Positions 57,800-64,000 of a DNA stretch of 64,000 nt are shown here, one piece after another (within the stretch, counting starts at the first letter, position 1; every line of letters begins with the position of its first letter). The stretch lies in contig JAWWOO010000003.1 in assembly GCA_033851545.1 (NCBI GenBank), forward strand, positions 1 through 64,000, given 5' to 3'. Below the pieces are notes generated by a model. That model was given only the letters and a program-made list of their open reading frames with translations. It had not been told where the DNA came from and did not search any database. The position numbers and the translations under genes were made by a program. The stretch is from JAWWOL01 sp033851545 (GTDB lineage Bacteria > Actinomycetota > Actinomycetes > JAWWOL01).

Positions 57800-59313
57800 G
57801 CTACAAGCCTCTCGATCAGTGGACGGGCCTGGCGCAGCGGCAGCCGATCCGTCAGGTGTAGCTGCCTGGTTGCCCGTCGAACCGGCCACGCGGGCCTCGT
57901 AGCAACCGTCCCTAGCAGTAACAGCGGGCAGACGATCACGACGACTGCAAGCGCGGCGACGCCGGACAGGACATGACAGACCGCGATGGCCGCAGTCGCC
58001 GCTGGGACGGCAATCGCACACGCGCTGCCATATGACTGACCCAGGCTCCTTAATGTCACCCCGAACCTGGCACGGATGAGGGCCAGGTACCCAACGTGCC
58101 GAACTACCTCGCCGGACAGCCAGACCAACGCGAAGGCAAATAGGCCCGCCTTTATGGCTACGGCGATGGCCAGCCCGCCTATGACGATGCTCATGTGGAC
58201 CATCTGGATGCTGGCCTTCTGCCGCAGCAGGCCCTGCCCTTCGCAGGCAACTGCCGGGACCTGGGTCAGGGTGTTGAACAACACTGCCACACAAACGATC
58301 GGAAGGATGTCGGCGGCTGTCCGCCATCTGGGGCCGAGGACAGTGGTGACCAAGGGGTGTGCAGCGACGGAGGCAAGCGCCAGAACCGGTATACATGCCG
58401 CGGACAGAAGTGATAACCCGTAGTCCAAGCCTCGCCGTACCTGAAGCACTGACCCCCGCGCGAAGGCCGGCAGGAGTGCGCGGGTAATGGTCTGGCCGAG
58501 GTACTGCAATGGGAGGCCGACGAGGGAAGAGGCTCGGTTGTACTCGCCCAGTTGCGTGGCACCGCCGACCCGCCCGACCATCGCGCTATCGAGGTTGGAG
58601 CTCCAGAACTCAAGAAAGCCGATGCCGGAGACTGCGGTGCCGAAGCGAAGCAAGCCGGCCATGTCCTTGGTCGGCAAGGCCGGCACGTGAGGACCGCCAG
58701 CGAGCGTTAGTAGCAACACACTCCGCGTGGTTGTCTGGACCAGCGATGCCGCCACCAGGCTGTACGCGCCCAGCCCTAGCGCGGCGCAGGGGATCCCTAC
58801 GGCGAGAAAGCCGACTGCGTATGACACGCCTTCGGCCAGCGCAATGCGGCGGAAGTCGTGACGACGGCGCAGCATCGAGGAGGGAGTCGTACCGAAGGCG
58901 TCGAGGACGAAAACACAGGCGAGAGCCGCCGTGACTCCGACTGCACCCTTCTGGTGGGTCAGGGACGCGAGCGGTTTGGCGATGGCCAGCACGACACCGG
59001 TCAGGGCCAGCCCGGCAGCAATGCAGGCCCCGTGCGCCTGCCGGATCATGAGCGGTGTCAGGCGGGGTGCTTGAACCAGCGCGGCGCCCAGGCCAAGGTC
59101 GGCCAGATAGCTGACAAGGCGCAGGACGATGCCGGCAATGGCGAACGTGCCGAAGGACGCCGGGTCGAGCAGGCGGGACACGGATGCGAGAAAGCAGAGC
59201 TGCATGGCGATCGTCGCGACCTGGAGCAGACCCAGCCAGCTGACGCTCGAGATGGTATGGCTGGTGAGGGAGCGGGCTGTTGCCCCGGTCTCGGGCCGCG
59301 AGGGTCGGGTCAC
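57796..59313 (-). CDS. Wzx-type polysaccharide flippase
   Basis: This 505-residue protein has 12-14 membrane segments of the MOP/MVF exporter type. It reads WLGLLQVATIAMQLCFLASVSRLLDPASFGTFAIAGIVLRLVSYLADLGLGAALVQ at the start, then SSMLRRRHDFRRIALAE, SNLDSAMVGRVGGATQLGEYNRASSLVGLP and ALLPAFAR. It should flip the lipid-linked repeat unit. GTG 59313 overlaps the upstream stop. With the ligase-like gene it gives a Wzx/Wzy pathway. Confidence 0.92.
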   Translation of the reverse strand: MTRPSRPETGATARSLTSHTISSVSWLGLLQVATIAMQLCFLASVSRLLDPASFGTFAIAGIVLRLVSYLADLGLGAALVQAPRLTPLMIRQAHGACIAAGLALTGVVLAIAKPLASLTHQKGAVGVTAALACVFVLDAFGTTPSSMLRRRHDFRRIALAEGVSYAVGFLAVGIPCAALGLGAYSLVAASLVQTTTRSVLLLTLAGGPHVPALPTKDMAGLLRFGTAVSGIGFLEFWSSNLDSAMVGRVGGATQLGEYNRASSLVGLPLQYLGQTITRALLPAFARGSVLQVRRGLDYGLSLLSAACIPVLALASVAAHPLVTTVLGPRWRTAADILPIVCVAVLFNTLTQVPAVACEGQGLLRQKASIQMVHMSIVIGGLAIAVAIKAGLFAFALVWLSGEVVRHVGYLALIRARFGVTLRSLGQSYGSACAIAVPAATAAIAVCHVLSGVAALAVVVIVCPLLLLGTVATRPAWPVRRATRQLHLTDRLPLRQARPLIERLVA

Positions 59314-60464
59314 AAGGACGCCTCCTCTGAAGTGATGCGAGCAAGCAGTGCCCGGGCCTGTCGGTGTTGGCCCATGTTGTCCCAGGCAAACTGTCGCGCC
59401 GCTTCGCCGTCTCGGATGAGCCACCCTTCACCCGCGGCGATGAGCTTCTCCACTGTGGCGACTACGGACTCCGGAGAGTCACAGAGATGCAGGCCTGGCC
59501 GTTCACCGAACAGTTCGAGATACCCGGGATGCCTGGTCGTGACGTGTGACACTCCGGCGGCGAGGGAGATCGGTAGCCGGTCTGAAAAGTACGCTTCCTC
59601 GGCCGGGAAGTAGTCCCAGTTGGCTGAGGTCCAGGCGGAGCGAAGCACCGCCGTCTGGTCTGAGTAGGCCACGGGTCCTTGAGCGCCCAAGCCCTGCCAT
59701 CCCCGCCCGAAGATGCCTGCCTTGCTACCGAATCGCTTCTGCAGAAGGCGCACGAGCGCCACCCGCCCGGCCGCACCAGGCAGTCTGCGCCAGGGCAGCC
59801 GAGAATGATTGTGGTTTGCGATGAATACGACATCGAACTGTCGGTCGGCGGAGGGCGTCCATGCGGTGCCAAACCGGTCGTCGTCGTAGGCATGCGGCGC
59901 GTAGAGGAAACGACGTGCTCCGGAGCGGAGAAAGGCCTGCCGGAAGTCGGTCACACCACATCCAAGGACCACGTCGGCCTGGCCGGTGATCAGTCTCGCG
60001 TCCGGAGGCAATGGTTTGCCCCGACCAAAGGGGTCCATGTCGTGGTAAGCCAACGTGGCCCCTGGCGCGGCAGCGCGCAGATCCGACAAGATCCTTGGCG
60101 TCAGGCCGCCGTGGCCAAGGTGCTGAATCAAGATCACGGTGGGCTCGTCGAGGCGTGCCGTGGCGATGAGCCGCTCCCACACTTCCGACGAGCGGGCGCT
60201 TTGCTGCTCGTACTGCAGCGGAAAGGCGGTGTAGCGCTCGAGCTCGCCCGCCGCCAACAGCGCCTCGAAGCCGCGCCGCAGGCCTGGCTGCGCATCGGGT
60301 TCGGTGCCATTCGGGACGAACAACAGTCGAAGGTTGGCTGGGAGCGGCTGGCTGTCGTACCAGCTGTCCAGCCGGGCGGTGAGCGGTAGTTGCGTCGATG
60401 CAAGCCCGAGGCCGCCAGGGCTGGACTGGGACGTCAGGTTCGGCGCCGGAGCCTGCTCTTGCAT
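59310..60464 (-). CDS. glycosyltransferase, CgeB/DUF3880-like
   Basis: This 384-residue protein begins with an unstructured 40-residue head and LRLLFVPNGTEPDAQPGLRRGFEALL. Conserved spots are ILIQHLGHGG, LAYHDMDPFGRG, QADVVLGCG, FLYAPHAYDDDRFG, DVVFIANHNHSR, GIFGRGWQGL and FFPAEEAYFSDRLPISLAAGVSHVTT, as in glycosyl transferases group 1 of the CgeB type. It is the first gene of a five-gene minus-strand run. Donor unknown. Confidence 0.83.
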   Translation of the reverse strand: MQEQAPAPNLTSQSSPGGLGLASTQLPLTARLDSWYDSQPLPANLRLLFVPNGTEPDAQPGLRRGFEALLAAGELERYTAFPLQYEQQSARSSEVWERLIATARLDEPTVILIQHLGHGGLTPRILSDLRAAAPGATLAYHDMDPFGRGKPLPPDARLITGQADVVLGCGVTDFRQAFLRSGARRFLYAPHAYDDDRFGTAWTPSADRQFDVVFIANHNHSRLPWRRLPGAAGRVALVRLLQKRFGSKAGIFGRGWQGLGAQGPVAYSDQTAVLRSAWTSANWDYFPAEEAYFSDRLPISLAAGVSHVTTRHPGYLELFGERPGLHLCDSPESVVATVEKLIAAGEGWLIRDGEAARQFAWDNMGQHRQARALLARITSEEASL

Positions 60465-60729
60465 GCGGGGTGGCCTTTGCGTTCGTCGGTCGGGCGGACA
60501 GGTGGGCTATCGGCAGGTTTCGGCCCAGGGCTGAGCGTCGGGATCCAGCGGATTAGGCCATTGGGGTGACGGGTCGCTGCCAGCTCCTGGTACTCACCCG
60601 CGTCGTATCGGCAACCTCCCTGCCGAGCCGTAGGCACAAGTGGGCAGAACTTCACCCGAACGGCGGATTGCTGCGACCCGGCGGAGGACGGCCGTGGCAC
60701 GATCTACTCGTGAAGGCGACCGAACGCTG

Positions 60730-61857
60730 GTGAGGATCGCCCACGTCGTCACCCTGGTCAGCGCCGACGGCGCGTTCGGCGGCCCGCTCAGCGTCGCCCT
60801 GGGTCAGGTCGCCGAGCTGGCCCGCCGCGGTCACACGATGACGCTCTACGCGGGCTGGGACGGGGTGGGCACCGTCGACCTGCCGGACAACGTCGACGTA
60901 CGGCTGCACAAGGTCCGCTCCTGGATGCCCAACGCCGGGCTTGCCGGGCTGATCTCGCCCAAGATGGCGTTCGAGATCGACGCCCGGACCGCGGAGCACG
61001 ACGTCGCCCACCTCCATCAGGGCCGGGACCTGGTCAGCGTCAGCGCCGGCTACATGGCGACCACCCGCGGCCTGCCATACCTCGTCCAGACGCACGGCAT
61101 GATCGGCCCCGACTCCCGCCGCAAGGCCCGGATCCTGGACCGGCTGGTCACCAGGCGGGTGCTCAAGAGGGCGTCGCAGGTGCTGTCGCTGACCGAGGAG
61201 GAGGACGCGGCGCTGGACCAGGTCGTGCCCGGCCTCGCGGTCACCCGGCTCCGCAACGGGATCGGGGCGGCTCCCGAGCTGCCCGGTCCGGACCCGGCCG
61301 CACGGCCGGTCGTGCTGTTCTGCGCCCGGCTCAGCCGCCGCAAGCGGGTCCTGGCCTTCGCCCTGCTCGCCGTGGAACTGCTCGACCGTGGCGTCGACGC
61401 CGACTTCGTGGCCGTAGGCCCGGACGAAGGCGACCTGGCCGAGTTCCTCACGTTCGTCGAGTCCAAGGGCCGCTCAGACCGGATCCGGTACGAGGGCGCG
61501 GTGCCGCCGGCCCGCGTACGGGAGCGGCTCGCGCAGGCGACGGTCTTCGTCCTGCCGAGCGTGGACGAGCCGTTCCCGATGACCGTCCTGGAGGCGCTCT
61601 CGGTCGGTACGCCAACGGTCGTGACCGACTCCTGCCACATCGGCGCCGACCTGGCGACCCGCGGTGCGGTGGTGGTCAGCCCGCCCGCCGCCAGCCAGCT
61701 CGCCGATGCGGTCTTCGGCCTGCTCGCCGACCCGGCGAAGCGCCTCGCGATGGGCGAGGCCGGACGCCAGGCCGTACGGGACGCGTACGGGATCGGGGCC
61801 GTCGTCGACCAGCTCGAGGGCGCGTACGAAGCGGCCGTTGCGGCGGTCCGGAGCTAA
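60730..61857 (+). CDS. glycosyltransferase family 4
   Basis: This 375-residue GT-B enzyme starts at GTG 60730 (VRIAHVVTL). It has FGGPLSVALGQVAELARRGHTMTL, DVAHLHQGRDL, VQTHGMIGPDSRRKAR, then VVLFCARLSRRKRVLAFALLAVEL, DFVAVGPDEGD and ATVFVLPSVDEPFPMTVLEALSVGTPTVV with E-x7-E as EPFPMTVLE. It is divergent from the minus-strand run and overlaps the convergent GT2 stop by four bases. Confidence 0.92.
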   Translation: MRIAHVVTLVSADGAFGGPLSVALGQVAELARRGHTMTLYAGWDGVGTVDLPDNVDVRLHKVRSWMPNAGLAGLISPKMAFEIDARTAEHDVAHLHQGRDLVSVSAGYMATTRGLPYLVQTHGMIGPDSRRKARILDRLVTRRVLKRASQVLSLTEEEDAALDQVVPGLAVTRLRNGIGAAPELPGPDPAARPVVLFCARLSRRKRVLAFALLAVELLDRGVDADFVAVGPDEGDLAEFLTFVESKGRSDRIRYEGAVPPARVRERLAQATVFVLPSVDEPFPMTVLEALSVGTPTVVTDSCHIGADLATRGAVVVSPPAASQLADAVFGLLADPAKRLAMGEAGRQAVRDAYGIGAVVDQLEGAYEAAVAAVRS

Positions 61858-62681
61858 CGCCCCGACCGGAGCACGGCCGTCCAGTCCCAGAGCAGGTAGC
61901 GCAGACCTCGCACCCCGCCGTGCCGCCAGCAGAAGACCGCCCACTCGCGGGGCGGCATCCCGGTCGGCGCGCACATCAGCCGGATCCGCTCGCGGCGCGG
62001 CAGTGACGCGTCCTTCCAGGACCCGGCGACCGGGTTGCGAGCGCACGAGCCGACCGGCCTCAAACTGAGCAGCACCTCGATGCCCAGCCGGTTGGCCCGC
62101 AGCGAGTAGTCGAAATCGGCGAAGCCGTGCCGGAACGATGGGGACAGCCCACCCAGCCGGGCATAGGCGTCGTGGCCGACCAGGACCGCGTTGCCGTTCA
62201 TCCCCTCGATCTGCCCGTCGGGATCGTCGGTGAGGGTGTAGCCGAACGGCCGCGACCGGGTCCGCCCGCGGTAGCCCCCGTAAGTCGGCGCGCCAGAGAC
62301 CGGGTCGACGACCTGCCCCACCACCAGCCGGTCCCGCCGGCCGCCCGCCCTTTCGAGCAGCGTGACCAGCGCGTCCGGTCTGAGGACGACGTCGTCGTTG
62401 AGCATCAGGATGTGGTCGAAGGGCTCGACCAGCTCCTCGAACCCGCGTCGCATCCCGCCGGCCCAGTAGAGGTCCCCCGACCCTCGTACGACCACGTCGC
62501 CCGGCCGGCGCACCCGGGCCAGCATCTCGCTGGTGCCGTCGGTCGAGCCGTCGTCGACGACCACCCGCCGCAGCTCCACGCCGGCTGCGGTCGCGGCAGC
62601 GTCCAGCAACTCCAGGCACCGCTCGGTCGTGTCACGCCGGTCGTGCACCGTCATCACGGCGACGACGCGGACCCCGGCCAA
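61854..62681 (-). CDS. glycosyltransferase family 2
   Basis: This 275-residue GT-A enzyme starts at TTG 62681, four bases after the gmd stop; GTG 62657 is an alternative. It has VAVMTVHDRRDTTERCLELL, RRVVVDDGSTDGTSEM, GDLYWAGGMRRG, ILMLNDDVVLRPDALVTLL and RHGFADFDYSLRANRLG. Similar enzymes often transfer rhamnose or other deoxyhexoses; with gmd next door a GDP-deoxysugar donor is plausible, though not shown. Confidence 0.92.
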   Translation of the reverse strand: MAGVRVVAVMTVHDRRDTTERCLELLDAAATAAGVELRRVVVDDGSTDGTSEMLARVRRPGDVVVRGSGDLYWAGGMRRGFEELVEPFDHILMLNDDVVLRPDALVTLLERAGGRRDRLVVGQVVDPVSGAPTYGGYRGRTRSRPFGYTLTDDPDGQIEGMNGNAVLVGHDAYARLGGLSPSFRHGFADFDYSLRANRLGIEVLLSLRPVGSCARNPVAGSWKDASLPRRERIRLMCAPTGMPPREWAVFCWRHGGVRGLRYLLWDWTAVLRSGR

Positions 62682-62685
62682 GGGC

Positions 62686-63702
62686 TCAGCGGGCGTCAGC
62701 GCGAACGTGCCTGCCGTTGAGCTGGTCGTCCAGGAACTTGCAGTCGGCCGCGACCATGATCCGGGCGAGCTCGTCCCAGTGCGTGGTGGCCTTCCAGCCC
62801 AGCACCTTCTCGGACTTGGCCGGGTCGCCGAGCAGGTAGTCGACCTCGCTCGGCCGGTAGTAGGCCGGGTCGACCTCGACGTAGGGCTCCCAGTCGAGCC
62901 CGACGGCCTGGAACGCGGCCGCCACGAACTCCTGCACCGTCGCGCCGACGCCGGTGGCCAGCACGTAGTCGCCCGGCTCGTCGGCCTGCAGCATCCGCCA
63001 CATGCCCTCGACGTACTCCGGCGCGTAGCCCCAGTCGCGGATCGCGTCGAGGTTGCCGAGGTAGAGCTTGTCCTGGATGCCGGCCTTGATCCGGGCCACC
63101 GCGCGGGTGATCTTGCGGGTGACGAACGTCTCGCCGCGGCGGGGGGACTCGTGGTTGAACAGGATCCCGTTGGCGGTGAACATGTCGTACGCCTCGCGGT
63201 AGTTCACCGTGGCCCAGTACGAGTAGATCTTCGCCACGCCGTAGGGCGACCGCGGGTGGAACGGCGTGTCCTCGTTCTGCGGCGGCGGGGTGGACCCGTA
63301 CAGCTCGGAGGTCGAGGCCTGGTAGAGGCGGATGTCGAGCTTGGACGCCCGCACGGCCTCGAGCAGCCGCATGGTGCCGAGGCCGGTGACGTCGCCGGTG
63401 TATTCAGGCACCTCGAAGCTGACCTTGACGTGACTCTGCGCGCCCAGGTTGTAGACCTCGTCGGGCTGCACGTCGCGGAGCAGGTTGACCATCGACGAGG
63501 AGTCGCCGAGGTCTCCGTAGTGCAGGAACAGGCTCCGGTGGTCGGTGTGCGCGTCCTGGTAGACGTCGTCGAGCCGCTCGCGGTTGAACGTCGAGGCGCG
63601 GCGCACGACGCCGTGCACCTCGTACCCCTTGCTCAGCAGCAGCTCGGCGAGATAGGAGCCGTCCTGGCCGGTGATGCCGGTGATGAGGGCGCTCTTGGCC
63701 AT
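62686..63702 (-). CDS. gmd: GDP-mannose 4,6-dehydratase
   Basis: This 338-residue extended SDR converts GDP-mannose to GDP-4-keto-6-deoxymannose. It has GITGQDGSYLAELLLSKGYEVHGVVRRAS (NADP site), YNLGAQSHVKVSFE, the catalytic STSELYG, SPYGVAKIYSYW (Y-x3-K), FNHESPRRGETFVTRKI and VEVDPAYYRPSEVDYLLGDP, all characteristic of Gmd. No wcaG/fcl or rmd partner gene is visible, so the end sugar (fucose, rhamnose or perosamine type) is open. The run continues into a GT2 gene. Confidence 0.96.
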   Translation of the reverse strand: MAKSALITGITGQDGSYLAELLLSKGYEVHGVVRRASTFNRERLDDVYQDAHTDHRSLFLHYGDLGDSSSMVNLLRDVQPDEVYNLGAQSHVKVSFEVPEYTGDVTGLGTMRLLEAVRASKLDIRLYQASTSELYGSTPPPQNEDTPFHPRSPYGVAKIYSYWATVNYREAYDMFTANGILFNHESPRRGETFVTRKITRAVARIKAGIQDKLYLGNLDAIRDWGYAPEYVEGMWRMLQADEPGDYVLATGVGATVQEFVAAAFQAVGLDWEPYVEVDPAYYRPSEVDYLLGDPAKSEKVLGWKATTHWDELARIMVAADCKFLDDQLNGRHVRADAR

Positions 63703-63758
63703 GATGGTGGTCTTCCTCCGGTGAGCAGTGTGACCGCATCTCCCCGAGCGGCCGTCCG

Positions 63759-64000
63759 TCAGCCTAGCGCCATCTGCTTCATCACAAGATGCACCGCCTC
63801 GTCGACGCTCGTCTCGGTGGTGTCCACAGTGACGTCGGCGTCCAGCGGCATCTCGTACGGGTCGCTGATCCCGGTGAACTCGGTCAGCAGGCCCGCGCGG
63901 GCCTTGGCGTAGAGGCCCTTGCGGTCCCGCGCCTCGCAGACCTCGAGCGGCGTGGAGACGTGGACGAGCACGAAACGCCCGTACCGCTCGACCATCGCCC
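63759..64000 (-). CDS. cysC: adenylylsulfate kinase, C-terminal part (gene continues beyond window)
   Basis: The visible 79 residues match the end of APS kinase: FVLVHVSTPLEVCEARDRKG LYAKARAG, FTGISDPYEMPLDADVTVDT, then a closing helix. The frame is open to base 64000, so the start and any fused sulfate adenylyltransferase part lie outside. The product, PAPS, feeds either sulfate assimilation or sulfotransferases. Standing next to gmd, it raises the chance that the polysaccharide is sulfated, but no sulfotransferase is seen here. Confidence 0.88.
   Translation of the reverse strand, partial: AMVERYGRFVLVHVSTPLEVCEARDRKGLYAKARAGLLTEFTGISDPYEMPLDADVTVDTTETSVDEAVHLVMKQMALG

Noticed and set aside
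60610..60640. GGCAACC as a second promoter of the SigE-family sigma
   Set aside because: No matching -10 element at 16 bases, and the position fits no gene start.

Overview
The window is high-GC DNA from an actinobacterium. The signs are many GTG starts (a few TTG), stop/start overlaps of the GTGA/ATGA type, and families typical of Actinomycetota: LmeA/DUF2993, SseC/DUF1416, DUF4395, MmyB-type XRE regulators and ECF42 sigma factors. The genus cannot be fixed from sequence alone. No rRNA, tRNA, CRISPR array or intact transposase was seen.

Layout. 1-6.2 kb: a truncated PAS/GAF/GGDEF/EAL protein runs by 4-bp overlaps into a membrane protein, an LmeA-like lipid-binding protein and a SigL/RslA-type sigma/anti-sigma pair. 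6.5-9.6 kb: a sulfur-relay cluster (thioredoxin-like protein, DUF4395, sulfurtransferase, SseC, small protein, DsrE) with a 27-codon Cys-containing leader peptide and a strong terminator. The gene order matches M. tuberculosis Rv0817c-Rv0814c with the sigma pair inserted. 9.7-16.9 kb: a large unknown ELNPQPLPP-motif protein, an SDR, a PNPOx-fold protein, a thermonuclease-like lipoprotein, a DUF4012 membrane protein, an LPFTG surface protein and a nitrobindin-like protein.

16.9-22.5 kb is an accessory, SDR-rich stretch with a VOC protein, a TetR and an MmyB-type XRE regulator, plus decayed material: a TetR stub and a frameshifted gene end. 22.7-30.4 kb holds a collagen-like exported protein and two versions of one three-family module: DUF6069 membrane protein, YCII/DGPF protein and ECF42 sigma factor. 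The modules are arranged differently, yet three of their promoter regions carry the same GTCG-N15-GTTCG signal. This is the strongest candidate here for an underdescribed regulatory system.

30.6-46.9 kb: a zinc-ribbon NERD protein, a SigE-family sigma with a partner membrane protein, exported and membrane proteins of unknown role, an overlapping RsbQ-RsbP pair, a divergent Nramp-family transporter, a membrane GGDEF/EAL protein, DJ-1/PfpI and cupin proteins, and a TetR regulator divergent from two small genes, with three copies of one palindromic site between them.

46.9-64 kb is an exopolysaccharide locus: a Wzz/BY-kinase, a WecB/TagA/CpsF transferase, seven further glycosyltransferases, a flippase, an O-antigen-ligase-like protein, a methyltransferase, GDP-mannose 4,6-dehydratase and the end of an APS kinase. 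A glycosyltransferase pseudogene lies antisense to the 3' end of the ligase gene. The two GGDEF/EAL proteins are possible regulators of such a locus, but nothing in the sequence links them directly.
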